Source: Strigamia acuminata (Eukaryota > Arthropoda > Chilopoda > Geophilomorpha > Linotaeniidae). Taken from it: a DNA stretch of 64,000 nt. Under the pieces are notes generated by a model that was given only the letters and a program-made list of their open reading frames with translations, had not been told where the DNA came from and did not search any database. Position 1 is the first letter of the stretch; every line of letters starts with the position of its first letter. The stretch spans positions 2,666,001 to 2,730,000 of the forward strand of contig OX442316.1 in the NCBI GenBank assembly GCA_949358305.1, in the 5' to 3' direction. This document shows, piece after piece, positions 54,899 to 64,000 of the stretch. The position numbers were made by a program, and so were the translations under genes.

Positions 54899-57154
54899 AT
54901 GTACACTGACACGGATGAAACTACGCAAATTGACTCGTCGGACGAAACTGCGGAAGCAAACTGGATCGACGAGGACGAACCTGACGAAGGTTTGGAAACG
55001 TTAATTTTAATCGCGAGCAGTGATAAACCAGTCGTACAATTACTTGCTGTGCAAACTCTTAGAAAGGTTTTATGCAGTGCTAGATATCCTACTCTAATAG
55101 ATGATTCGATTCAATTCGGAATACTACCGATTTTAGTTCATTGTTTAGAATGCAACGAAAGGTAAAACAAATAAAATTTGATTTAATTTATTAAATTTAA
55201 TTTCAATTTCAATTTTAGTAAATCCCTTCAATACGAAGCTGCGTGGGCATTGACAAATATTGCAGGTGGCACGTCGCAACAGACGCAAGCGGTTGTAAAT
55301 GCAGGTATTACTAGTATAAAACGTGTTTTCGCATCAAATTTTGAATAATTTTGAATCCAATTCTCAATCTGTCTTAGGAGCGGTGCCACTGTTCTTACAG
55401 CTTTTACATTCACCGCACAAGAAGGTCTTCGAGCAAGCTGTTTGGGCACTAGGAAACATTATTGGAGATGGACCTGGGTTACGAGACTATGTTATTTCTT
55501 TGGGGGTAGTTCAACCATTACTAGCCTTCATAAATGCTAAAATTCCCATTTCATCTCTACACAAAGTAACGTGGGTCATATCGAACTTGTGTCGCAACAA
55601 ACATCCGAGCCTTCCTGTCGATACAATAAAAGCGATTCTTCCCGCAGTGTGTAGGCTAATTCATCATACTGATATCAATGTAAATATCTTTAACATTTTA
55701 AATAAATTAATTCCTTATTTGTTGAGGTTTTTTTGACCAGATTCTAGAAAATGCTGTTTTTGCTTTATCATATTTGGCCGATGGAAGTAATGAGCAGATT
55801 CAAGTGGTTGTAGACTGCGGTGTCGTTGAGCACCTTGTACCATTCCTAAGACATAAAAAGGTCATTATAAAGGTACTGGTAGCCTTTTTTTTAAATGCAA
55901 AATTGGTTAAACTTCGCTAAACCTTTTTAACTTTTTATTCCATCAGACAGCGGCACTTCGGGCATTAGGAAACATTGTAACTGGTACTGACGAACAGACG
56001 GAAGTTGTTTTAAATTGTAACGCGCTTTCTCGTTTTCCAACCCTACTTACGCATCGGAATTGTAAAATCAATAAGGTGAACATTTAAATTGAATTCAATC
56101 AATGAATAAATATATTTGTGTTGATTTTGCTAGGAATCTCTGTGGTTTTTGTCGAATATTACTGCGGGAAATCAGCAACAAGTGCAGGCAGTTATTGATG
56201 CGAATCTGATTCCTTTAATAATTCATCATTTAGGAAAGGTGAGACAGACAGTAGGCTCATTCAATAACTCATAAACGATCGTTTAAACTTGTTTGCAAGA
56301 ACTTTTAAACGAGATTCTCGTTTAAAAGTTCGTTTAAATGTGTTTAAACGGGCTGAAAATAAACGACCTTCTTCGTAAACTCGTGCAAATCGGGTATTGT
56401 TGGCAGCCATCTTAGATTTCCGATAGATAAGTACAATTTTGAAGCAGTTATTGTTTATTTAGAGTAAACAACAATAATAATCATAATTATGGTTATTATT
56501 TGGACTGGTAAGAATAGTAAAAAACGAGGGAAGCAAAATCTCGAGAAAAAAAAAATACCCGTGTGCGACTTGCAGCGGGGATATGGCCTAGAAATTGATC
56601 TGTAATTCCACATCAAGTTTGACAGTCACACAATCGTTTAGTTACTAAATAAACGATTGCATTCAGAAACAAAACATTTCGTCTAAAAATTCATGGAGAT
56701 GAAAATTTAGACGAAAAGTTATTGAATGCGCCTACTGATTTCCATTAAAGATGTAATTAATGTGTTTGAAATGTTTGCAGGGTGATTTGAAAACGCAAAA
56801 GGACGCTGCTTGGGCCATCCTCAACCTAACACGCAACGGTAACCAAAACCAGATTGCATATTTGGTAGAGGAGGAAGTGATACGGCCCTTCTGCAGTCTA
56901 CTCAAATGTAAAGACGTTCAAGTGATTCGAGTTGTCTTGGACGGAATTTTGAATATTCTCTGGAAGACTGAACACCAATTAAAAGCGATTTGTACCACGA
57001 TCGAGAACTGCGGCGGCAAGTTGCGAAGTTATAAAGTAGCAACTGAGTGATTAAAATTACTTCGTTTTTAACAGGTTTGGACACAATAGAAGAACTGAAG
57101 AATCATCAGAATGACGAGATATACAGGGTGTCTCGCCGAACACCTACCAGGTGA
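54899..57154 (+). CDS. Importin alpha (KPNA3/KPNA4 type), truncated by a MITE, 443 aa
   Basis: Exons are 54899-55161, 55219-55304, 55378-55679, 55741-55872, 55947-56075, 56134-56238, 56781-57015 and 57075-57154. They sum to 1332 bp in phase. It is an NLS-cargo adaptor of nuclear import built from armadillo repeats. NLS-binding Trp/Asn ladders are visible: AAWALTN, AVWALGN, VTWVISN (major site) and LWFLSN, AAWAILN (minor site); the fifth reads AVFALSY. The close match to KPNA3/4 includes [20 protein letters not shown] and VTGTDEQT. The N-terminal importin-beta-binding domain is not seen: the ORF starts [10 protein letters not shown] after an in-frame TAG. The exon-7 donor is GC (G/GCAAGT at 57016). 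The frame runs into a MITE, adding RVSRRTPTR. Confidence 0.88.
56249..56737. mobile_element. MITE in importin alpha intron 6
   Basis: The left end CAGTAGGCTCATTCAATAAC is repeated inverted at the right (GTTATTGAATGCGCCTACTG). The interior has AAACGA/TCGTTT inverted words. The terminus resembles that of the element at 62266-62583 (CARTAGGCNCRTTCAA). Confidence 0.7.
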
Positions 57155-57892
57155 ATTATTTCACAATCATGTAAATTTAAAAATACTTTTGATTATGAAT
57201 TTAACTTAATGACATGTGACGAATTCAATGAAACATGTTAAATTCATGTGACATTGTTTCATCACTGTTTTGCAACTCGTAACTTTTAAACCAACAATGC
57301 TAGGCAAAAAATGTCAATTGCAAAGTTGTAGAGGACCACCTAATTAGGCTAGAACTGTTCTTAAAAAAATTATCTCTTACTGAAAAGTTTTGAGAAAAAA
57401 AGGTTTGAAATGTTAGTCTACTCAGCTTTGTAACCTAAAACTATCATGTGGAATGTATTTCCAAAATAAATTATTTTCTTACTTTTGTGTTTCCTCTCTC
57501 CTACTTATAAGTATGACCCAATAAAGTGTACTAATTGAGGATTCGCTTGGTTGCCTCAATAGTTTTAAGTTACAAAGCTGAGTTACAAAGCTGAGTAGAC
57601 TAACATTTCAAACCTTTTTTTCTCAAAACTTTTCAGGAAGAGATAATTTTTTTAAGAACAGTTTTGGACTAATTAGATGGTCCTCTACAACTTTGCAATT
57701 GACATTTTTTACGTAGCATTGTTGGTTTAAAAGTTACGAGTTGCAAAACAGTGATGCAACAATGTCACATGAATTTAACATGTTTTATTGAATTTGTCAC
57801 ATGTCATTTACTTAAATTCATAATCAAAAGTTTTTTTGAATTAACATGGTAATGAAATAATTCACCTGGTAGGTGTTCGGCGAGACACCCTG
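57124..57892. mobile_element. 769-bp palindromic MITE inside importin alpha exon 8
   Basis: Ends CAGGGTGTCTCGCCGAACAC and its inverse; arms of about 320 bp are near mirror images. The target duplication is TA (57122-57123 and 57893-57894). Host coding sequence is interrupted after GACGAGATA and resumes after the second TA. Confidence 0.93.
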
Positions 57893-57894
57893 TA

Positions 57895-58050
57895 TACATT
57901 ATCACACGATATAATAAATCAATATTTCTCTGAAGAGGTGAAAACGATTTTTGAAATTTTAAAACCACAAAATTGATGTATTTTTTTTTTTTTACAAATT
58001 GTTTGTAGGCGGATGAGGATCCTGCTCCGATTCCGAATTCTGCTGAATAA
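57895..58050 (+). pseudogene. Stranded 3' end of importin alpha beyond the MITE
   Basis: From 57895 the frame reads TLSHDIINQYFSEE to a GTGAAA donor at 57938. A last exon 58009-58050 encodes ADEDPAPIPNSAE and TAA. This matches the position and acidic character of the KPNA3/4 C-terminus, which follows arm repeat 10 and helps bind the export factor CAS. Without the MITE the gene would encode 461 aa. Splice sites here are still intact, so the insertion is probably young. Confidence 0.8.
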
Positions 58051-58677
58051 GGGTTTTCTATTTGATCCGACAGTTTCAAATTCTGATGTGCGCCTCATTT
58101 TATAAACACACTGAAGAAATTTAGTTACTTTTTAAATTTTTTTCTATTGAAAAGAAAAATAATAAACTAAAATAACTCTTTTTTGTGTACAAATTAAAAG
58201 AAAAATAATTTGGCAACTGAATAAACTTATTTTTAAAAACCATTATAATTATTAGGAATTATTTATTTTTAAAACAAAAAGGTATTTTTCACTTAAACAC
58301 TAAAAAAAAAAATACAACCCAAAAATCACTAACCGGATGCAAGTTCACAGCCATTTTCATAAAAACTAGTCTCGCATGCGAGGATACTGTAGTTTCTGTG
58401 AAAATGTGTTAAAACAAAGGCGGCCCAAAGTAAAGGACCGTGGCTACGGGCCAATATATTGCTACGTGACCTGCTAGTGAATGATCATGTACCAACCGTA
58501 GGGCAGTGAGTTTGAAGTGATTTTGGTGCACCACCAGTTAAGGTGTGACAATTCTACCTTTGAGATAAATAAATAATACAATAAACTAACCGAGATAAGC
58601 TAACGGATTGTGCGCTAACTTGTAAGACCATCTCCATTTACCAGAATAGAATTTATAAATTTGTGTTTGGGATTGCA
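58051..58677. other. Intergenic
   Basis: 58260-58340 and 58505-58550 are pieces of the same repeat as gene C intron 1 (AACCGGATGCAAGTT, TTTTGGTGCACCACCAGTTAAGG). No gene. Confidence 0.4.
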
Positions 58678-58786
58678 GAAGCCTCTTCACCTTGTGATTT
58701 CTGTTCCTACCATGGAGTTTATGCCCAAGGAGAAGATGGCCACAGATACTGCAAATGTGACAAGTGGTATGTTGGTATAAACTGCC
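58678..58786 (+). CDS. Isolated EGF-like exon
   Basis: Between an acceptor (GGGATTGCAG) and a donor (CAA/GTGAAT), the frame ASSPCDFCSYHGVYAQGEDG then HRYCKCDKWYVGINCQ has the C-x-C-x8-C ending and HG/WY pattern of an EGF domain. A short hydrophobic stretch (LAIILAIIIG, TAA) follows an acceptor at 58838, but its phase does not fit the donor just given. Partner exons were not found. It could be a fragment of a cell-surface gene. Confidence 0.45.
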
Positions 58787-58988
58787 AAGTGAATAGCTAC
58801 AGTATCAACAAATTCGATATTTTTTGTCCTAATTTCAGCACTTGCCATTATTTTGGCAATAATAATTGGATAATCGAATCAAATTAAAAACCCAGATGTT
58901 AATGTAACTATGCATCAAATTGCAAATAAGCTTAGGATTTCGCCTCAAACACAACCGCAATTCCATCGTTTAAGGGTGTCCGTACCTA

Positions 58989-59393
58989 TACTCTGTTCAC
59001 ATTCAAGAGGATCCCTGGAATCTTTGCTCCCATTGGCTGAGCCATTTCAATTGTGTAGTGATACATAAAAAGAGACCCAAAACTCCAGAATTGTAATGAT
59101 ATACAGACATTGTAATCGATTATATAGGTTTCCAGACAAAGTAAGCAATAAACTTAACAGACATGCATTTTAAAATAAAAACAACCTAAAACTTTATTTT
59201 AAAAATAGAAAATATATTTTATTCCAGAATAACATTAAAATTACATCATTTCAATCATTATTATACTAAAAAAGAATTAAAATCAAACGAAACTACTTTT
59301 CCTCGTGGTAGAACTTCGACTACAGGTGTGAGTAATCAGACTAGGCCAATGGGAGCAAAGATTCCAGGGATCCTCTTGAATGTGAACAGAGTA
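58989..59393. mobile_element. MITE, TACTCTTTCC family, long variant
   Basis: Starts TACTCTGTTCACATTCAAGA and ends in its inverse, flanked by TA (58987-58988, 59394-59395). Terminal arms (~50 bp) match the 146-bp family, while the interior is ~300 bp of unrelated AT-rich DNA. Confidence 0.75.
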
Positions 59394-60139
59394 TAACTTA
59401 CAACGTAAATTAATAGATTCAACCAGTTTGTTGAAAAAGATGAATAGAAAATTGGGTATGCCGACTCCAACACGATTTTCACAAGAAAAAATGATACCTT
59501 AAATTCCAATTCAAAGACGTGCTTTTTTGTCTAACATCCATGTCTAAAGATGGAGGGGGGTGCGTCTTAAAATCAGAATTTTTCAGTAATTAAATGATCT
59601 CGTGCAGATGCTCCAGTAATTGAAAGATTCATGATTATATCTACTAACGCACAATAGTCTAAGTGAGCATCTTGAGATTGTTTTGGCAGCTTGAATAAAA
59701 TTCCGCACTTTTTGCAAAAAAAAACATGTCCAAAAAATATTGGCTGTAACAACAGAATGTAAATAAAACTAATTTATGTGTCATTTCTTATTTACTTTTA
59801 ATTTTTAATTGATAATTTCCTGTCTTTTAAATAATGAATTGTAGTTTAAAGTTATTCATTTGGTTGATCATACTTGGCTCTGTTTTTGGCAACGTTCCCA
59901 TTGCGTATGGGTATGTATACATAAAACTAGTGCAAACAAGCCCTCAGTTTCCTTCATCCTGTTTACACAAAGGTCGTCATGCAATCTACCAACTAGGTAT
60001 GTTAATTTTCAATGCTTTGGGAAAACCAAAATACAAATTATCTTCATTCCTCCATGTTTAATTTTTAAATTTCCTTTGTTACCTGCTGATTTCAGGGTCG
60101 CTAGAACTGCTACTGTGTAATTAGTTAGATTCAACAAAG
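59394..60139. other. Intergenic and 5' flank of a gene B-type first exon
   Basis: 59930-60139 is homologous to the gene B 5' flank (CCAACTAGGTA, AAATTATCTT, CTGTGTAATTA.TTAGATTCAAC). No other feature. Confidence 0.4.
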
Positions 60140-60159
60140 ATGGAACCTCAAAACCCACG
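60140..60159 (+). CDS. Candidate first exon of OATP gene D (gene B type)
   Basis: ATG and codons for EPQNP, then CG/GTATTT, phase identical to gene B exon 1 and compatible with the D exon at 61615. Of the two candidates before gene D, this is the only one with an intact, in-phase donor. Confidence 0.6.
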
Positions 60160-60860
60160 GTATTTTTGCATTTAATACAATTATTGCTTTAATAAGACAA
60201 TAACAGCGGTTGTCATGTCCAGAGGGGTGGGTGGAAACGAAGAGATTGAACCGGTTATTCACTTAAGAGGTTAGAAATAGTTCTTAGATTCAGTCCTGCC
60301 AAAAGACCTTGTTATGGTGCGACACAGGGATGTTAAAGCTTAAAAATAGTTAATGGACTCACAAATCCAAATGGACATGCAAATAGAAGTAAGCGTGTGG
60401 TGATAGAAAGTAAAAACCCTGGAAAACTGTATAAGAAAAGACAGAAATAAGCAGACAGCTTAATTTGATAATGATCGTAAAACGAAGGATAAAAAGGGCG
60501 GGAAGGCATTGCAGTGAAGCAAAACACAGTAAACACAATAAAGAAAAAAAATCTCTCTCAAAAGTCTGGTTCCGTGGAAATAGTTTTATTAGGGTTTAGG
60601 GAACGAGTCCAAGGTCAGGTGTGCTCTCATCAATGAACCTAATTTCGTTGACCTTGAAAAGTTTTTCAAGGTCGTTTGATTACTACCTTGGAAAGCATTG
60701 AAAGCATCCATAAGAATTAGACCTGTGCGCCGAGTCGGCTCGGCGGCTGGTCGTCTGGACCCCGCCGCCGCCGTCTGGTGATAATTGTCACCAAAATAAA
60801 AATTATCGATATCTAAATTTCTCCACTATCTTAATCCAACGTATTGCGATTACTTGGACA

Positions 60861-60883
60861 TTTTCTTGACAAAAACAAGATAA
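60861..60883. promoter_or_regulatory. Inverted GATA-site pair, degraded left half
   Basis: TTTTCTTG and CAAGATAA flank the same spacer as in gene C; only the right half keeps the GATA core. Confidence 0.4.
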
Positions 60884-60924
60884 AACAATTTGTAGTAGAG
60901 TAATGCACTCTAGATCCAACCAAA

Positions 60925-60943
60925 ATGAAGCTGCACAGCAAAA
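60925..60943 (+). pseudogene. Degenerate OATP first exon (gene C type)
   Basis: ATG and codons for KLHSK align with the gene C exon 1. The C donor AAAAG/GTAAGT reads AAAAGTTAAGT here, one G short. The only GT would leave the wrong phase for the next exon. Probably inactive. Confidence 0.6.
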
Positions 60944-61131
60944 GTTAAGTAACTTACGAATATGAAATTGTACAGCATCACAAACACATAACATTACTTA
61001 CAGCCCTGCTGCTTAAATCTTTGGAGCAGTTGGCAACCCTTGACTTTTAAGATCAGTGCTCTTAACCCTTATCAAAAAAAATAATGTTTACAAACTAAAG
61101 TTTTACTCGTGTCACTTAACCATTTACACAG

Positions 61132-61380
61132 GGTGGAAGAAAAGTCTGTTACCCTCCAAATATTTCCTGAGCAATTGCATCTAGGCCAACTTTTTTTTGA
61201 TGAAGCAATCGTGTAGGAAGTTGGGTGAGAGCAATCCAATGATGTCATCAAATTTGACCTTGATGGCCATTTTTAAGGTCATTCATTTTCTAACTTTTAA
61301 ACCAATCAAGTTAGAGAAAAATTTTCAATTACAAAGTTGTAGAGCACCATCAAATTAGTACTATCCAACTTATCTTAGTC
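61132..61380 (+). mobile_element. DNA-transposon remnant in OATP D intron 1
   Basis: Starts ACAGGGTGGAAGAAAAGTC; homologous to 20131-20330 in gene B intron 1, so the insertion may predate the gene duplication. The GTTGTAGAG block also resembles the importin MITE interior. Confidence 0.45.
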
Positions 61381-61614
61381 ACCTTAAGTTAACTGTTTTC
61401 GTTTTAAAATGAAAACAAATCAGCTGAAATAAAGCCAGCCATTGTGGCAATAGTGTCCAATAGTCAGCTACAATCTTTATGGCCAGAATTGTACAAACAG
61501 TAAGCAGTGAGTTTGAAGTGATTTTGGTGCACCACCGGTTAAGGGGCGCTGACTTACATACACCATCAGTCATTTGTTTACATATAATTAATATTCTGAT
61601 TCATATTTTAGCAG

Positions 61615-64000
61615 ATTAGAATCTGACGACAACTGCAATTTACTCCTATGTTATTCGCCGTCTTGGGCTCGGCCATTGGCGACACGAAGAGTGTTTACAG
61701 TATGTTACGGCCTGTCAAGCATAGTGCAAGGAATGACATTCATGTTCGTAGTGGGCACAATTACCACGATTGAATCCCATTTCCAGTTACACAGCGAAAT
61801 TTTAGGTCTCGTTATTAGTGTGGCCGAAGTTGCTTGCATCATATCGAGTCTTTTTGTCGGGCTACTCGTCAACAACAAAACTCACAGGCCTCATAGTCTT
61901 GGAATCGCTTTAGTAATATTGGGAATTGGAACTAACTTATTTGCATTGCCCTATTACATCTATGGCAGTCCTGTACCACTTGAAAACACAGTTAATGGCA
62001 CCTCAACACATACTCTTTGCGTTGAAAATTCTACCAACAATATGGAATGTGCGTCTGCACTGTTGGCACCATCTGGTTCAACCCCTTTGGCTGTTGGGTT
62101 GATATTTCTTTTTGCTTATTCCGTATGTAATGTTGGTAATGTTGCAATCTATATCATTGGGACTGCTTTTTTCGATGACAATGTCCAAAATAAAAATTCA
62201 CCAATGTACATAGGCACGTATAAAAATCCTTTTTTTAGGCAGTGGCTAAGTTCATGTCTGACAAACAATAGGCGCGTTCAATTACAAATTATCAAAATCC
62301 GATTACAAAAACTTCGTTATAGAATCGGCTTTTAGCTTTGAACAACTTAAATTTAACTCGTTCAAAGTAAATTTTGAGCAGGCGCAGTTCTGACTTCAAC
62401 CGCTGATCTTTTCGAAATGACCGCCAGAAATCCAAAGAATCCACCCCACACCTGGATTATGAGAATCGGTGTTTCGAGAATCCAATTCTCAAAAATATGA
62501 CGCGTTTTGCATCATTTCCGTCAGGGAAAACCGAGATAATTGAGAGAATCAGTTTTTCGATTTGAAATTGAACGTGCCCATTGTGATTGGTTGAGATCTA
62601 GTTAAGTCGGTTCGTTCCCCCAACTCACGGTTTCTCAGAGATTTAATATTTTTTTACTTGACCCCTTCCACAAACCTAACCTTATCCGTTTTTAGCAACA
62701 TGACTGAACCGAGTATTTTCATCAATGTATCTCAATGCATCTCTCAACCAATCAGTGCGTCATGAAAATTTACATTCATGTCTAGAGACCGGATAAATGC
62801 ATAAATGCATACAAATAATTTTTATTCAATAAAAAGCCGAAATTGGCGATAAATGCATATTTCGAAAAAATCAAAAATAAGTGCACAAATCACCACTTTT
62901 CCGAAAAAAAAATGGCGATTATGACGTCTTTTTACGATACGTAACGTGTACATATCAATTTTTGTCTTTTTTTAAGAAGCATATTGTGTACGTTTCATGT
63001 ACGTTTCATGTATACGTATGATTTGCGTTCAGAACTGAGGACTTCGCCAAACACAGAAACCAGGGAAAGTCACTAAATGTGTGAAATAAACAAATTAAAA
63101 AATTAAAAAATAGAAAAGAATGAATTATAATTACTAATTATAATGCATTTACATCAAGAACACTTAGAAATGGTATTAAGTTGTTATTTAACACCTTATT
63201 TCAATCGAATAAATTATTTTATCTTGCCTATTTTTATTTTTATTTTGCATAAAATGGAATTTTTAGTGCATATTTTATGCATATAAACCAAATTTTATTT
63301 TGCATAAAATGGAATTTTTAGTGCATATTTTATGCATATAAACCAAATTTAATTTTGCATAAATATCCAGTGTCTATTCATGTCGAACATAAACGTAGCC
63401 ACTTTGTTTTTATAATAAAGAAACAATAACAATTTGTTTTCTGTTTTTCTTACAGCGTTGATGTGCAGTATCCGCACGGTCGGTCCAATATTTGGTTCTT
63501 TTCTCAGTACACTTTGTCTTGCAATATATGTTAATCCAAATAGTAATATCAAATTGAAGATTTAGTGTAGTTTGGTAACGACATATTCTGTATCTATCTT
63601 CTAAATCTTTTTACATTTTTCAGCAACCCCTTGGTTCGATAATCGTGATTCCCGTTGGGTCGGTGCTTGGTGGTTGGGGTATGTGATTATGGGTGCGCTT
63701 GCCTTTCTCTGTGCCTTTTTGATTGCTCAATTCCCCCGCCGTCTGCCATCCAACAAACTCACACCAGCGATGAAGATGGAGTTGGAAGAACGAAAAGCAA
63801 TGGCAAATGGAGATAGAACTACAGAAGAAGATAAAAATCCAAATACAATTCCATCTTTTAAGGGTGACTAATTTTATGCTACAATATGTACAGTACAAAT
63901 ACCTCATGATAATTTATTGCAGAGATGATTCCTGGTGTTCAAAGAATTTCGAGCAACCTGTTGATTTGGTTGCGGATATTCGGCGATAGTTTTGCATGGT
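61615..64000 (+). CDS. OATP/SLCO transporter gene D, partial (runs off window)
   Basis: Exons are 61615-62213, 63456-63542, 63624-63863 and 63923 to the window end. Phases match gene C, and exon 2 is one codon shorter. All are open. Encodes RRVFTVCYG, SHFQLHSEILGLVIS, the NGTS/ENST loop, the signature DNRDSRWVGAWWLGY and the start of exon 5 (MIPGVQRI). It is the nearest relative of gene C. The exon-2 donor is GC (G/GCACGT at 62214) instead of GT. The intron behind it has grown from 66 bp in C to 1.24 kb through insertions. Whether the gene splices normally is uncertain; no coding damage is seen. Confidence 0.88.
62266..62583. mobile_element. MITE in OATP D intron 2
   Basis: Ends CAATAGGCGCGTTCAATTAC and the inverse GAAATTGAACGTGCCCATTG. 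The terminus resembles that of the importin intron 6 MITE. Confidence 0.65.
63242..63363 (+). repeat. 55-bp tandem repeat
   Basis: 2.2 copies of a unit containing TGCATAAAATGGAATTTTTAG, also inside D intron 2. Confidence 0.9.

Noticed and set aside
56987-57050. Importin alpha ending at TGA 57048 with a tail [11 protein letters not shown]
   Set aside because: This is readthrough of a GC-AG intron; splicing to 57075 restores close similarity to KPNA3/4 ([17 protein letters not shown]).
60720-60780. GC-rich patch (GCCGAGTCGGCTCGGCGG) as a CpG-island promoter
   Set aside because: Only about 60 bp long and not next to a start site; it reads as a simple-sequence patch.
43367-62213. Orphan first exon 43367 as the real first exon of OATP D, with importin alpha nested in the intron
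   Set aside because: Formally phase-compatible, but an LTR begins 20 bp after it and a better candidate exon lies at 60140.

Overview
This is an intron-rich, transposon-dense stretch of animal nuclear DNA, most likely from an invertebrate. The evidence is GT-AG introns of about 50-80 bp beside much longer TE-filled ones, a tandem family of 12-TM organic-anion transporters (SLCO/OATP), a KPNA3/KPNA4-type importin alpha, a nuclear tRNA-Val, two full-length Ty1/copia elements and many MITEs. I cannot place the phylum.

Layout. 1-9.6 kb: repeats only. It holds a foldback, then a 3.9-kb nested palindromic array (2395-6270), then MITEs, one built from everted CGTCA/TGACG palindromes and one carrying an inverted transposase scrap. 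9.6-18.3 kb: the 3' half of OATP gene A, whose stop codon was first supplied by a MITE end and then hit by copia copy 1 (12916-17910). 19.9-25.7 kb: complete OATP gene B (10 exons, 648 aa) with MITEs in its introns, one nested in another. 25.7-36.7 kb: minisatellites and a repeat family, two members of which form a long inverted repeat around a tRNA-Val gene. 37.3-38.9 kb (minus): an unrecognised spliced gene with a MITE inside an exon. 39.7-42.6 kb: complete OATP gene C (10 exons, 635 aa). 43.3-46.8 kb: an orphan OATP first exon cut off by a 1.66-kb LTR with a tRNA-Gln primer site, then a module present three times with a retained hairpin. 49.1-54.1 kb (minus): copia copy 2 with an intact 1455-aa polyprotein. 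54.8-58.1 kb: importin alpha, with no visible IBB domain and a 769-bp MITE in its penultimate exon. 58.7 kb: an isolated EGF-like exon. 60.1-64 kb: OATP gene D with two candidate first exons, running off the window.

The four OATP genes are tandem duplicates: exon lengths and phases match almost base for base, and the short promoter and first exon were copied more often than the bodies. Upstream of the C-type first exons there is an inverted pair of GATA-type sites.

The recurring theme is transposons landing in coding exons: copia at the stop codon of gene A, and MITEs inside exons of importin alpha and of the minus-strand gene. The first two would append short TE-encoded C-termini. The most unusual pure-sequence object is the palindromic array. 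All alignments were made by eye; no search or folding program was run.
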